Source: Ascidiimonas aurantiaca
GTDB taxonomy: Bacteria; Bacteroidota; Bacteroidia; Flavobacteriales; Flavobacteriaceae
Length of the DNA stretch: 64,000 nt
NCBI RefSeq assembly: GCF_037646345.1
Contig: NZ_JBBEWR010000008.1
Coordinates: forward strand, 33,444-97,443
Direction: 5' to 3'
The stretch's first letter is position 1. The number at the start of each line of letters is the position of its first letter. Below are positions 25,397-35,195 of the stretch, piece after piece. The position numbers were made by a program, and so were the translations under genes. The notes beneath the pieces are model-generated. The model was not told where the DNA came from and searched no databases. It saw nothing but the letters and a program-made list of their open reading frames with translations.

Positions 25397-27628
25397 TTAA
25401 AACTGAAGCTGAAAGCCGGCGTACGCCCCGAAAGGGTGCCCTGGTCTCAATCCCGCAGGTACACGGGAAACTGCATATACCTCATCCAGCAGGTTAATAA
25501 TATTTCCCGTAATGCTTAGGTGCTTATTAATTCGATACTTTCCCGCAAAATCAATAATAAAGTTAGAAGCTACTTTTTCATTTTCAGGAATATCCCCTCT
25601 CCCTGCTTCTGTTCTGAACGCTCCGTTAAAGCGACCGCTTAAATTGAGTTCAAATTTCTTGTGCTCTAATGAAATAGTGGCGTTAAACTGGTGTCTGGCA
25701 ATATACGGTAGTTCATCCCCTTCGGTAACTTCTCCCCACAAATCATCTTCACTTCCAAAACTGTTTTGAAATTCAGTATCGGTATAGGTATAAGCAAAAG
25801 TAAGGGGTAGCGCCAGACTTTCATGAGTTCCTAAAATATTGTAATTAAGGAGTACTTCAAGCCCGTGAACCACTACTTCTCCCGCATTAAACTGATCCAG
25901 AGAACCGGTACCTCCCGTAGCCGCAAGATCGCTTCCCAGCAAATTGCTGTAATCATTGTAAAAAGCAACTACCTCACCAGACAAACCTTTTACCGAAAAT
26001 CGTGAGCCCAACTCATAGTTTATACTTTCTTCCGGTTTTTGATCCTCCTGATTACTTGGTGGCGAGAACCCTTTATGTACCCCTCCAAAAGCTGATAGTT
26101 TATTATTGAAATTGTAGTTAAAACCAACTCCCGGAATAAAAACATCCACCTTATTTTCGCGTATGGCTATATCTGTTCCGTTTCTGTTCACATCATTTCT
26201 CCCATAATCGGTTCTTCCCAATACGATATTCTCATAGCGAATACCGGGAGTTAATGTAAGCTCCTTGTATTTAAATTTGTAAAGGGCATGCGCAGCAAAA
26301 GCGGTAGCATCGCTAATACGGTTGGCATCCGTACCTCGTGTTGCTTCAGTAGTTTGCGAAAGCACACCATCTGTTATTTGATAACCGTCAACCCATTGAA
26401 AACGATCTTCTTCGTCATAATGAATGCGAAGGCCTATTTCTATATCGTGAAAGGCAGATGCTCCACTCCAGTGATAATCCAGTTTGGTTTGTACCCCTTT
26501 GGATATATACACACGGTTATTGGCTTTTATACCCAATGCATCTGCTTCTGAGTCAACATCTCCCCGTAAAACAGCAAAATGATCAGGGTTACCCTCAGGG
26601 TCAGCAACCACTCCGGCAAGACCACGGCGTTCCCCATTGGCAATTACATAATCCAGTTTGTACCAGTTACGGGCAAAACGATTGTAATAACCCGTAGTGG
26701 TAACTCTAAAATAATCACTAAACTTAAATGCATGTGTTGCCATAAATTGTACATGATCTGCATTCATTTCATCTGCTTCAGAACTGGCATACCGACTAAA
26801 GGGATCGCGTTCAAAATCGTTGTCACTAAGCCCCAGATAGGTTTCATCAGAAGTTTCATCGGAATATTGAAATTTTAATTCAAGAGCCTGCTGTAATTTT
26901 GCTTCCTCTGAGGTCTGAATTCGGAATTTGGCAACCAGATCGTTTTTGTCAAACCCGGTGTTATCTCCCGATGACAGGTTCTTAAAGCCATCTGAGTTAA
27001 AGTTGAGGTACTCTATCATGTACCCTATATTCTCATAATTCCCACCTACGCTGGTATGAAAACGGGCACTGTTAAAACTACCGTAAGTAGCGTTTACCCT
27101 GGCGCTGAAAGAGTCTGGTATCTGGGTTGAGATCATATTTATAGCCCCTCCTGTAGTAAAAGGCCCATATTGTACCTGACTGCTCCCTTTTAGGATTTCC
27201 ACGGCTTGCATTCTTGCTATGGTGGGAAAATAGTAAGCAGCCGGGGCACTGTAGGGAGCCGGAGCTATCAATACACCATCTTCCATAATAGTGATCTTGG
27301 CACTTCTCTCAGGAGAGGTTCCCCTTAAACTTATATTAGGGCGTAGGCCAAAACCGTCTTCTTCATAATAATTAACCCCCGGAATACTTCGTAAAACCCT
27401 GTTAATATCCAGATAATCAAACTTTTTAAGTTCCTCCGGTGAAATATAATAAGCAGAACCAGTACGATTTCGGGCCTCAAATTTACTGCCGAAAATTACA
27501 TTGGCCGAGAGTACTACTTCTTTAAGTTGAACAGTATCTCTTTTTGGGGATGATGAAGGGGCTGGTGTTTGTTGCGCAAAGAGCATAGGGGTACCCAATA
27601 GAAAAGTACCCAAAAATATTTTTTTCAT
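25397..27628 (-). CDS. FecA-like TonB-dependent receptor (iron chelate uptake)
   Basis: 743 residues. A signal peptide (MKKIFLGTFLLGTPMLFAQ) precedes a TonB-box-like stretch (TVQLKEVVLSA), the plug domain (about 45-170; GLRPNISLRGTSPERSAKITIMEDG, GPFTTGGAINMIST) and a 22-strand-type barrel ending in aromatic FQLQF. The plug wording closely follows Fe(III)-dicitrate receptor FecA, so ferric citrate or a similar chelate is a reasonable inference. No fecI/fecR, permease or Fur gene lies beside it, and there is no FecA-type signalling extension before the plug. Confidence 0.88.
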   Translation of the reverse strand: MKKIFLGTFLLGTPMLFAQQTPAPSSSPKRDTVQLKEVVLSANVIFGSKFEARNRTGSAYYISPEELKKFDYLDINRVLRSIPGVNYYEEDGFGLRPNISLRGTSPERSAKITIMEDGVLIAPAPYSAPAAYYFPTIARMQAVEILKGSSQVQYGPFTTGGAINMISTQIPDSFSARVNATYGSFNSARFHTSVGGNYENIGYMIEYLNFNSDGFKNLSSGDNTGFDKNDLVAKFRIQTSEEAKLQQALELKFQYSDETSDETYLGLSDNDFERDPFSRYASSEADEMNADHVQFMATHAFKFSDYFRVTTTGYYNRFARNWYKLDYVIANGERRGLAGVVADPEGNPDHFAVLRGDVDSEADALGIKANNRVYISKGVQTKLDYHWSGASAFHDIEIGLRIHYDEEDRFQWVDGYQITDGVLSQTTEATRGTDANRISDATAFAAHALYKFKYKELTLTPGIRYENIVLGRTDYGRNDVNRNGTDIAIRENKVDVFIPGVGFNYNFNNKLSAFGGVHKGFSPPSNQEDQKPEESINYELGSRFSVKGLSGEVVAFYNDYSNLLGSDLAATGGTGSLDQFNAGEVVVHGLEVLLNYNILGTHESLALPLTFAYTYTDTEFQNSFGSEDDLWGEVTEGDELPYIARHQFNATISLEHKKFELNLSGRFNGAFRTEAGRGDIPENEKVASNFIIDFAGKYRINKHLSITGNIINLLDEVYAVSRVPAGLRPGHPFGAYAGFQLQF

Positions 27629-28003
27629 TTATTGGAAATTAATACTAAAAAAATGGTTGTTTTAAGAGGGTAAAAGTAATATGATTTTGTTAACACACAA
27701 ATTTTATTTAGAATTAATAAAAATTATTTTCTTAAGGTACTGTGAAATAAGAGTTTGGTTTTCAGTATGGTTAGTGTAAAAATATGAGTCGCAAGATATA
27801 CTTGTAAGGTGTTTACATCACGTTGTGCATGAAGAAACTTAAGGTCTTCGAAATGAAAAAAAGAGTACGTGTTTTTTGTGTATTTTCAAGTTACATATAT
27901 TCTTTGTGTATTTTCAAGAAAATATAAGGCAATACTTTTATGAAACTTCGCTCCCTGGAAAGAATTAATAAAGGCTTTTAAGGTTTTAGTGTCTTAAAAG
28001 TGT
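27629..28003. other. Intergenic gap between FecA-like gene and guaB; one 16-bp direct repeat, no gene seen
   Basis: AT-rich sequence with stops in all frames. The only structure I find is TTTGTGTATTTTCAAG repeated exactly at 27875-27890 and 27903-27918 (28-base period). It may be an operator or chance in AT-rich DNA. Confidence 0.6.
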
Positions 28004-28011
28004 TATATTTG
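28004..28011 (+). promoter_or_regulatory. -7 element TATATTTG of guaB
   Basis: Perfect -7 consensus 24 bases before the guaB ATG. The upstream -33 element is weak (TTTTAG). Initiation would fall inside the following palindrome. Confidence 0.6.
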
Positions 28012-28013
28012 CA

Positions 28014-28034
28014 CGCAATTAAATTTTAATTGCG
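28014..28034. promoter_or_regulatory. Perfect 21-bp palindrome abutting the guaB start codon
   Basis: CGCAATTAAA - T - TTTAATTGCG: two exact 10-base arms around one base, ending right before ATG 28035 and covering the predicted transcription start. It may be a repressor operator or, if transcribed, a short 5' hairpin. Confidence 0.55.
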
Positions 28035-29507
28035 ATGAGTTTAAACGATTCCAAATTCGTAGGTGAAGGTCTCACATACGATGATGTGCTTCTGGTTCCT
28101 TCCTACTCAGAAGTTTTGCCCAGAGAAGTAAATATACAAACGCGTTTTACCAGAAACATTACGATTAATGTGCCGGTAGTATCGGCGGCTATGGATACCG
28201 TAACAGAATCTGCTATGGCAATTGCCATGGCGCGTGAAGGAGGCATTGGTGTATTACACAAAAACATGTCGGCAGAACAGCAGGCACTGGAAGTCAGAAA
28301 AGTAAAACGCGCAGAAAGCGGTATGATACTGGATCCGGTTACACTACCTCTTACCGCAAAGGTTATAGATGCTAAAAGAAGTATGGCTGAGCATAGTATA
28401 GGTGGGATACCCGTAGTAGATCCAGAGGGTATTCTAAAGGGGATCGTAACTAACCGTGACCTTAGGTTTGAACACAATAATGACCGCCCGATCGTAGAAG
28501 TGATGACCCGTGAGAACCTGGTAACTACCGGTGAAGGTACTTCTCTTACCGATGCTGAGGTGATATTGCAGCAAAACAAGATTGAAAAACTTCCTGTAGT
28601 CAATGATGCGTATAAACTCATCGGATTGATTACTTTTAGAGATATTACCAAACTTACCCAAAAGCCTATGGCAAATAAGGACAGTTATGGAAGGCTTCGT
28701 GTAGCTGCTGCCATAGGGGTCACTTCTGATGCTAAAGAACGTGCCACCTTACTGGTACAGGCAGGCATTGATGCAGTGGTGATCGATACGGCCCACGGGC
28801 ATACAAAAGGGGTGGTAAGTATATTAAAAGAAATTAAAAATGCGTTTCCCAAGCTGGAAGTGGTGGTAGGTAATATTGCTACTGCAGAAGCCGCACGCTA
28901 CCTTGTGGAAAATGGCGCAGATGCCGTTAAAGTAGGTATCGGGCCCGGTTCAATTTGCACTACCCGTGTAGTTGCAGGGGTAGGGTACCCCCAGTTTTCG
29001 GCTGTTTTACAGGTAGCAGAAGCCCTGAAAGGTACGGGCGTACCGGTAATTGCTGATGGAGGGATACGTTACACAGGAGATATTCCCAAAGCCATTGCCG
29101 CAGGAGCCGATAGTGTGATGCTGGGATCACTATTGGCAGGTACTAAAGAATCTCCGGGAGAGACTATTATTTATGAAGGAAGAAAATTTAAGTCGTATCG
29201 CGGTATGGGGAGTGTTGAAGCTATGAAAATGGGTAGCAAAGACCGTTATTTTCAGGACGTGGAAGACGATATTAAGAAACTGGTACCAGAAGGTATTGTG
29301 GGAAGGGTACCTTATAAAGGCGAACTTCTGGAGAGTATGCATCAGTTTATTGGAGGATTGCGTGCCAGTATGGGTTATTGTGGGGCTAAAGACATTTCTT
29401 CACTTAAAGAGAACGGCAAATTTGTAAAGATAACATCATCAGGAATTACAGAAAGTCATCCGCATAATGTAACCATTACCAAAGAAGCACCTAATTATTC
29501 AAGATAG
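28035..29507 (+). CDS. guaB: Inosine-5'-monophosphate dehydrogenase
   Basis: 490 residues, the usual length. It oxidises IMP to XMP with NAD, the committed step to GMP. The (beta/alpha)8 barrel is interrupted by two CBS domains (about 95-210: SIGGIPVVD..GILKGIVTNRD and IEKLPVVND..LIGLITFRDI). Catalytic Cys308 lies in GPGSICTTRVVAGVG; ADGGIRYTGD and the flap YRGMGS are also present. Monocistronic, ending at a hairpin. Confidence 0.97.
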   Translation: MSLNDSKFVGEGLTYDDVLLVPSYSEVLPREVNIQTRFTRNITINVPVVSAAMDTVTESAMAIAMAREGGIGVLHKNMSAEQQALEVRKVKRAESGMILDPVTLPLTAKVIDAKRSMAEHSIGGIPVVDPEGILKGIVTNRDLRFEHNNDRPIVEVMTRENLVTTGEGTSLTDAEVILQQNKIEKLPVVNDAYKLIGLITFRDITKLTQKPMANKDSYGRLRVAAAIGVTSDAKERATLLVQAGIDAVVIDTAHGHTKGVVSILKEIKNAFPKLEVVVGNIATAEAARYLVENGADAVKVGIGPGSICTTRVVAGVGYPQFSAVLQVAEALKGTGVPVIADGGIRYTGDIPKAIAAGADSVMLGSLLAGTKESPGETIIYEGRKFKSYRGMGSVEAMKMGSKDRYFQDVEDDIKKLVPEGIVGRVPYKGELLESMHQFIGGLRASMGYCGAKDISSLKENGKFVKITSSGITESHPHNVTITKEAPNYSR

Positions 29508-29532
29508 GTTAGAAAGAAGATACAGTATTAAG

Positions 29533-29559
29533 GGTCGGTTCGTATGAACCGGCTTTTTT
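29533..29559 (+). terminator. Intrinsic terminator after guaB
   Basis: GGTCGGTTC-GTAT-GAACCGGC hairpin followed by nine T, 26 bases after the guaB stop and just before the convergent small gene. Confidence 0.85.
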
Positions 29560-29560
29560 T

Positions 29561-29794
29561 TTATGAATGTAGTGTTCCCCGATGCGGTTTTAAATCATCT
29601 CTTACTTTGCGCATATCTTTTTCATTTACTACCACAAAAGCCAGGGTATGCATGTCACTCAATACCTCATATCCGGTTTCTTCCTGATGCAGGTTTTCCA
29701 TTTTAAAATACTCGTGTATATGTGTAATGTGGTGCTTGGCGATCATTGTGGCATTAGGCCCCCTGAAATCCCATATCATTTTTATTTTTTTCAT
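29561..29794 (-). CDS. Small conserved protein of unknown function
   Basis: 77 residues. It has KMIWDFRGPNA, two His-rich stretches (AKHHITHIHEYF) and a C-terminal LKPHRGTLHS. I believe similar small proteins occur in other flavobacteria, but I cannot name a domain. The shape resembles a small ferredoxin-like alpha/beta fold. It is convergent with guaB. Confidence 0.6.
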   Translation of the reverse strand: MKKIKMIWDFRGPNATMIAKHHITHIHEYFKMENLHQEETGYEVLSDMHTLAFVVVNEKDMRKVRDDLKPHRGTLHS

Positions 29795-29967
29795 CCCAGT
29801 GTTTATCAGCGTAATAGCAAGATTGGTTTTGCAAAGGTAATGATCACTTGCTAATTATTGCTTTAAAGGTGAGCAGAGAAGGTGCTTAAAAAGAATGTTT
29901 GTGTGCTCACCGTAATATAAAAACTGCTATTTTTTAGTTAAAATAAAGCATACTTTTAAGATATTGT

Positions 29968-29975
29968 TATTTTTG
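29968..29975 (+). promoter_or_regulatory. -7 element TATTTTTG of the PPIase operon
   Basis: It matches TAnnTTTG and ends 20 bases before the ATG of the first PPIase gene. No convincing -33 element was found. Confidence 0.4.
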
Positions 29976-29995
29976 TCCATTCCAAATTAAGCAAA

Positions 29996-31930
29996 ATGAG
30001 TTTTAGGGATGTAATGTTGGTTTTTTGCCTTTTTTGGTTTTCAGGTTGGTCGCAGGAAAAAGATGCGGTTTTGGTAACCGTTGGCGATATAGCCATATAT
30101 ACAGATGAGTTTATGCGTGCTTATTCTAAAAACCGCGATTTACTTTCTGATAGCCTGAACCAGGATATAGAGACTTACCTTCATACATTTATCAATTTTA
30201 AACTTAAAGTTCTGGAAGCAAAAAGACTGGGTATGCATAAACGCCGCAGTTACCTGGAGGAATTATCACTTTATCGAGAACAGTTTGCTGAAAGATACCT
30301 TACAGATCAACAAATGGATATCGGCCTTATAAAAGAAGCATATGAACGTTTGAAAACAGAAGTGAATGTGGACCATATTCTGGTACCCGTGAATAATGAA
30401 GCTTCTCCTTCCGATACACTTAAGGCCTGGAAAGCTATTCACGACATCCGTCAAAAGGTAAGTGCCGAAACCTTTTCCTCTGTTATGAACACCATTCATA
30501 ATGATAAAAACATTTATGGAGAATCATTGGGTTTTTTTACCGTATGCAAAATGACATACCCTTTTGAAAATGTAGCGTACAACACTCCGGAGGGTGCGGT
30601 CTCAAAACCATTCCGAACCGCTTTTGGATATCATATTCTCAAGGTAAATAAAATACGTAATAACAGAGGAGCCGTTAAAGTTGCCCATATTACTCTTTAT
30701 TTCCAACCCCATGCACATAATGCTTTGTTGCAAAACAGGATAAACATTATTTATAAACGCTTACTTAAAGGTGAAGACTTTGCTGTGCTGGCAAAACAAT
30801 TCTCAGATGATAAAGCATCAGCCGATAAGGGAGGGGCAATCCCCTGTTTTAGAAGCGGTGACCTGGGGTTTATGCAGTTTGAAGAAATGGCTTTTGCAAC
30901 AGATGCCGGGCAAATATCATTACCGTTTAAAACCCGTTTGGGATGGCATATTATAAAAGTTGATAAAAAGTTTCCCATAGGTACTTTTGAGGAAGAACGC
31001 CCGTATATTGAAAAAAAATTATCAAAAGATCAACGTACCCGAAAAGTAACACCGGCCTTTATCGATTCTTTAAAAGTGATGTACGCATATAAGGTTCATG
31101 TTGCGAACAGGCAGGAACTTTTCTCATTACTCAACAGGCCGGCATCAATAGCAGAAGCTCTGGATACAGTTCTTATGAATAAAGAATTATTTCGGTTAAG
31201 AAATACCGTTTTCAAGTCTGCGGATTTTTTGAAGTATCTGCAGGCAAAGGCCAAACCCCGGGAGCGTACGTATATATATTCAGAGTTGCCTGTTATTTTT
31301 GAGGAAATGGTAACCTTAGAACTATTGGCGCTTCATAAAAAGTTGCTTGAAAAAACGAATGAAGAATTTGCTTCTATTCTTGAAGAATATCGAGATGGCT
31401 TATTAGTATATGATCTTACACAGGAAAAGATCTGGGCCCCCTCCCTTGAGGACACAGTTGCTCTGCGAAAGCATTATATGAATAACCTAAACAAGTATAG
31501 TACAGAAGAACAGGTAGAGGTTCTGATAGCTTCCGCTTCGTCTTCACTGCACAAAGAGTTGTTAAAAAAAATAATAACAGAAGACACAGAAGTACCTGTT
31601 TTGCAAAAAAAAGCAGACGCGTATCCCGAGTTGGCAACTACTCTTTTTTTAAGAAAGATTTTGCCTTTAAATAGTGTACAACAAATGGATAACTTTGATC
31701 AGAAAACGATCCTTTTTGAAGAAGATACCGCATTAGGATACCGTTTGACCAGAATACTAAGATCCATAACTTCAAAGAACAGGTCTTTTGAAGAGGTAAG
31801 AGGGGTCGTTTTAAATGACTACCAGCAAGTACTGGAAGAAAAGTGGATAAACCGATTGCGACAAAATCACACCATCGATATAAACAAAGAACAATTGCGA
31901 AAAATCAAAAAAAGCATATCTGTAGAATGA
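29996..31930 (+). CDS. Periplasmic parvulin-type peptidyl-prolyl isomerase
   Basis: 644 residues. A hydrophobic start (DVMLVFCLFWFSGWSQ) serves as signal peptide. Two PpiC/rotamase domains follow: about 115-220 (VDHILVPV .. AFGYHILKVNKI) and about 225-325 (VAHITLYF .. KQFSDDKASADKGGAIPCFRSGDLG .. RLGWHIIKVDKK). The second keeps the classic parvulin wording. The C-terminal 320 residues are helical and unassigned. It should fold outer-membrane proteins like SurA. The stop overlaps the next start (ATGA). Confidence 0.88.
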   Translation: MSFRDVMLVFCLFWFSGWSQEKDAVLVTVGDIAIYTDEFMRAYSKNRDLLSDSLNQDIETYLHTFINFKLKVLEAKRLGMHKRRSYLEELSLYREQFAERYLTDQQMDIGLIKEAYERLKTEVNVDHILVPVNNEASPSDTLKAWKAIHDIRQKVSAETFSSVMNTIHNDKNIYGESLGFFTVCKMTYPFENVAYNTPEGAVSKPFRTAFGYHILKVNKIRNNRGAVKVAHITLYFQPHAHNALLQNRINIIYKRLLKGEDFAVLAKQFSDDKASADKGGAIPCFRSGDLGFMQFEEMAFATDAGQISLPFKTRLGWHIIKVDKKFPIGTFEEERPYIEKKLSKDQRTRKVTPAFIDSLKVMYAYKVHVANRQELFSLLNRPASIAEALDTVLMNKELFRLRNTVFKSADFLKYLQAKAKPRERTYIYSELPVIFEEMVTLELLALHKKLLEKTNEEFASILEEYRDGLLVYDLTQEKIWAPSLEDTVALRKHYMNNLNKYSTEEQVEVLIASASSSLHKELLKKIITEDTEVPVLQKKADAYPELATTLFLRKILPLNSVQQMDNFDQKTILFEEDTALGYRLTRILRSITSKNRSFEEVRGVVLNDYQQVLEEKWINRLRQNHTIDINKEQLRKIKKSISVE

Positions 31931-32790
31931 AGAAGTTGTTGATGATGATTGTTTTGGCCGGGAGTTTGTATTCCTGTGTCTATTTTAAAAAAAATGAAGT
32001 AACTGAAAAGGTAATAGCCCGGGTAGGAGATACCTATCTTTATGAAAGTGACCTTGAAGGGATTTTATCAGAAAATGTTTCAAAAGAAGACAGTATCACG
32101 ATCATTAATGGTTTTATAAATACCTGGGCCAAAAAACAGGTATTGGTAGAAAGAGCAGGTATCAATCTGGATGAAGAAAAAATTCAAGAATTTGAGCAAT
32201 TGGTAACCCAGTACAGAGCAGATCTTTTAATAGCCGCTTATAAAGAAGCTTTGGTAAATGAACGAATGGACACCCTGGTGACCAATGATGAAATGCAAAC
32301 CTTTTATGAAGCCAATAAAGAGAACTTTAAACTCAATGAAGAGTTGGTACAACTGCGTTATATACGGGTAAATGCCGATTATAGCGATCTGGCATTAATA
32401 ACTGAGATGCTTACCCGGTTTAACGAAGAAGACAAAGAAGAGCTTGACAGACGTTCATTTCAGTTTAAATCGTTTTCGCTTAATGATTCAACCTGGATAA
32501 AAGTTTCTCAGTTACTACAAAAAGTTCCACTAATTACCATGGATAATAAATCTGACTACTTAAAAAAATCACAATTTTTTGAGTTAACAGATTCTTTAGA
32601 AGTATATTTGATACAAGTTAAGGACGTTTTAAATAGAAATGACATTGCTCCTCAAGCGTATGTATCCCCTACACTTAAACAAATCATACTCAACAAACGT
32701 AAACTGGAGTTTATAAGAGATCTTGAAAAAGAACTTATCAATGAAGCAATTCAAAAAAAACAGTATGAGATTTATGAAAACAACCGTTAA
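31927..32790 (+). CDS. SurA-N-like lipoprotein, probable PPIase-family chaperone
   Basis: 287 residues from the ATG in the ATGA overlap at 31927; this start gives a lipoprotein signal with lipobox Cys17 (AGSLYSC). ARVGDTYLYESDLEGIL resembles the N-terminal chaperone segment of SurA/PpiD-type proteins. No intact parvulin motif is present, so it may be a chaperone without isomerase activity. Sandwiched between two parvulin genes with overlaps on both sides, it probably works with them in outer-membrane protein assembly. Confidence 0.75.
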   Translation: MKKLLMMIVLAGSLYSCVYFKKNEVTEKVIARVGDTYLYESDLEGILSENVSKEDSITIINGFINTWAKKQVLVERAGINLDEEKIQEFEQLVTQYRADLLIAAYKEALVNERMDTLVTNDEMQTFYEANKENFKLNEELVQLRYIRVNADYSDLALITEMLTRFNEEDKEELDRRSFQFKSFSLNDSTWIKVSQLLQKVPLITMDNKSDYLKKSQFFELTDSLEVYLIQVKDVLNRNDIAPQAYVSPTLKQIILNKRKLEFIRDLEKELINEAIQKKQYEIYENNR

Positions 32791-34201
32791 CCTAAGTCTA
32801 ATTATTTTTTTCCTGTGTTTTCATCTGGCGGTCGCTCAAGAAGAAGTAAGTGAAAAACCGACAGAGACAGAACCGCCAAAAGCCGTAAAAGACACCATTA
32901 AAAAAACGAACTTTAAGAAAATTAAAGTAGATGGTGTGGCTGCTGTAATAGGTGACTATGTGATCCTGGAGTCTGACATAGACAAGAATCTTATTGATCT
33001 TCAAACACAGGGTATTTCGTTAGAAGACATTACCAGGTGCCAGCTTTTAGGTAAATTGATGGAAGATAAGCTGTATGCACACCATGCCGTTCAAGATAGT
33101 ATTGAAGTGTCTGATGCAGAGATACGTTCCATTGTAGGAGAACAAATAGATTATCTTACCCAGCAACTGGGCTCTATTGAAAAAGTTTTGAAGTTTTATA
33201 ACAAAAACGACGAAGAAAGCTTTCGCTCAGAACTTTTTGACTTACAAAAAACCAGAAGGTTATCTGAACGCATGCAGGCCAGTATCATTGAAGAAATGGA
33301 AATCACGCCGGAAGAAGTACGTCAGTGGTTCCGAAATATACCTGAAGACCAGTTACCGGTGTTTGGAGCAGAGCTTGAAATATCTCAAATTGTAAAAGAG
33401 CCAAAAGTTTCTGAAGAAGAGAAGCAAAAGGTAATTAACAAATTGAAAGATATGAAAAGGGATGTAGATGAAAACGGTGCCAGTTTTGCCACCAAAGCTG
33501 TGTTGTACTCTCAGGATGAAGCATCTCGGCCCAAAGGGGGGTTTTATGCGGTTAATCGTAAAACGCCGTTTGTAAAGGAATTTAAAGATGTTGCCTTTAG
33601 CCTTCAGGAAGGAGAAGTATCAGACCCCTTTGAAACTACTTTTGGCTGGCACATCATTCTCGTAGAAAAAATACGGGGTCAGGAATTAGATCTGCGTCAT
33701 ATTCTCCTTACACCCGAAATTTCAGACGAAGCTATGGAAGAGGCCAGAAAAGAACTCGATACCATTCGTAAACGTATTATCGATGGAGAACTTACCTTTG
33801 AAGAAGCCGCCAGAAACTTCTCAGATGAAAAGGAAACCAAATTTGATGGCGGGGTACTGCGTAATCCTATAAATTTTGATACCCGTTTTGAACTTACCAA
33901 AATGGACCCTACACTGTATAATCAGGTACGAGACCTGAAAGGAGATGAGATATCTACTCCTATTATTGATGAAGATCGTTCGGGAGGTAAAAAGTTTAAG
34001 ATACTCAAAGTAACAAATCGTTATGATGAACACGTAGCCGACTTTTCCAAAGACTACTTAAAGATACAGGAACTGGCCCTTAAAGATAAGCAGCTCAAAG
34101 CTATTCAAAAATGGATGGCAGAAAAAATAGAGGATACCTACATAAACATAGGTTCAGACAATAAAAATTGCGATTTTGCCAATAACTGGTTAAAAAAATA
34201 A
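32774..34201 (+). CDS. SurA-like periplasmic chaperone with two parvulin domains
   Basis: 475 residues from ATG 32774, overlapping the previous gene by 17 bases; an ATG at 32765 is the alternative. Signal peptide MKTTVNLSLIIFFLCFHLAVAQ. The SurA N-domain (about 50-180: DGVAAVIGDYVILESDIDKNLIDL) precedes parvulin 1 (about 190-300: ISQIVKEP .. YSQDEASRPKGGFYAVNR .. TTFGWHIILVEKI) and parvulin 2 (about 305-415: LRHILLTP .. FSDEKETKFDGGVLRNP). By family it escorts beta-barrel proteins to the outer membrane. It closes the PPIase trio and is 8 bases from moxR. Confidence 0.9.
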   Translation: MKTTVNLSLIIFFLCFHLAVAQEEVSEKPTETEPPKAVKDTIKKTNFKKIKVDGVAAVIGDYVILESDIDKNLIDLQTQGISLEDITRCQLLGKLMEDKLYAHHAVQDSIEVSDAEIRSIVGEQIDYLTQQLGSIEKVLKFYNKNDEESFRSELFDLQKTRRLSERMQASIIEEMEITPEEVRQWFRNIPEDQLPVFGAELEISQIVKEPKVSEEEKQKVINKLKDMKRDVDENGASFATKAVLYSQDEASRPKGGFYAVNRKTPFVKEFKDVAFSLQEGEVSDPFETTFGWHIILVEKIRGQELDLRHILLTPEISDEAMEEARKELDTIRKRIIDGELTFEEAARNFSDEKETKFDGGVLRNPINFDTRFELTKMDPTLYNQVRDLKGDEISTPIIDEDRSGGKKFKILKVTNRYDEHVADFSKDYLKIQELALKDKQLKAIQKWMAEKIEDTYINIGSDNKNCDFANNWLKK

Positions 34202-34209
34202 AAGAATAA

Positions 34210-35163
34210 ATGTCAGACGTAGCAGCTATTGAGACACTTGTATCCAAGCATCAGGCATTAAAGAAAGAAATAGCTAAAATCATTATTGGTCAGGAGTCTG
34301 TGGTCAATGAGATCTTATTAGCCATTTATTGTGGAGGGCATGCATTGCTTATTGGAGTACCCGGTTTGGCAAAAACCCTTATGGTTAATACCATTGCCAA
34401 AGCCCTGGGACTTGAGTTTAAACGTATTCAGTTTACTCCTGATCTTATGCCCAGTGATATTATTGGAAGTGAGGTTTTAAATCAGAACAGAGAATTCAAA
34501 TTTATAAAAGGTCCCGTGTTTGCCAATATCATTTTAGCAGACGAGATAAACCGTACCCCGCCCAAAACACAGGCCGCCTTGTTAGAAGCCATGCAGGAAC
34601 GGGCGGTTACAGTAGCAGGCCACAGGTATAGTTTAGATTCACCTTACTTTGTACTCGCTACTCAAAACCCCATAGAGCAGGAAGGTACTTATCCGCTTCC
34701 GGAGGCTCAGTTAGACCGGTTTATGTTTGCTATTGAATTAGGGTATCCCTCCTTTGAAGAAGAAGTACAGGTAGTAAAGAATACCACTTCCTATAGTGAT
34801 GAGCGCGTAAACCCTTTATTTTCTTCTTCAGAGATCATAGAAATACAAAAGTTAATACGTAAGATCCCGGTAGCCGATAATGTAGTTGAATATGCGGTAA
34901 AACTGGTAGCCAGCACTCGTCCGGGAAACACATATGCTCCTGATATGGTGAACCAGTTTGTAGATTGGGGCGCTGGTCCCAGAGCATCTCAAAACCTTAT
35001 TTTGGCGGCAAAAGCAAATGCCGCGGTTAACAAAAAGTTTTCTCCCGATATAGAAGATGTAAAAGCCGTGGCAACCGCTGTATTGAGACACCGGGTGATC
35101 AAGAATTACAAAGCAGAAGCAGAAGGAAGAACTATTGACAATATTATAGAACAATTACTTTAA
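34210..35163 (+). CDS. MoxR-family AAA+ ATPase
   Basis: 317 residues. Walker A GVPGLAKTLM (about 50), Walker B ILADEINRTPPKTQAALLEAMQE and sensor 1 ATQNPIEQEGTYPLPEAQLDRF identify the MoxR/AAA_3 class. These ATPases act as chaperones for assembling or activating partner complexes, often with VWA-domain proteins, but no VWA or DUF58 gene follows here. The tight spacing after surA suggests the same transcript. Confidence 0.93.
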   Translation: MSDVAAIETLVSKHQALKKEIAKIIIGQESVVNEILLAIYCGGHALLIGVPGLAKTLMVNTIAKALGLEFKRIQFTPDLMPSDIIGSEVLNQNREFKFIKGPVFANIILADEINRTPPKTQAALLEAMQERAVTVAGHRYSLDSPYFVLATQNPIEQEGTYPLPEAQLDRFMFAIELGYPSFEEEVQVVKNTTSYSDERVNPLFSSSEIIEIQKLIRKIPVADNVVEYAVKLVASTRPGNTYAPDMVNQFVDWGAGPRASQNLILAAKANAAVNKKFSPDIEDVKAVATAVLRHRVIKNYKAEAEGRTIDNIIEQLL

Positions 35164-35195
35164 TGATCTCAATATAACTAAACTTTCAAACCGTC

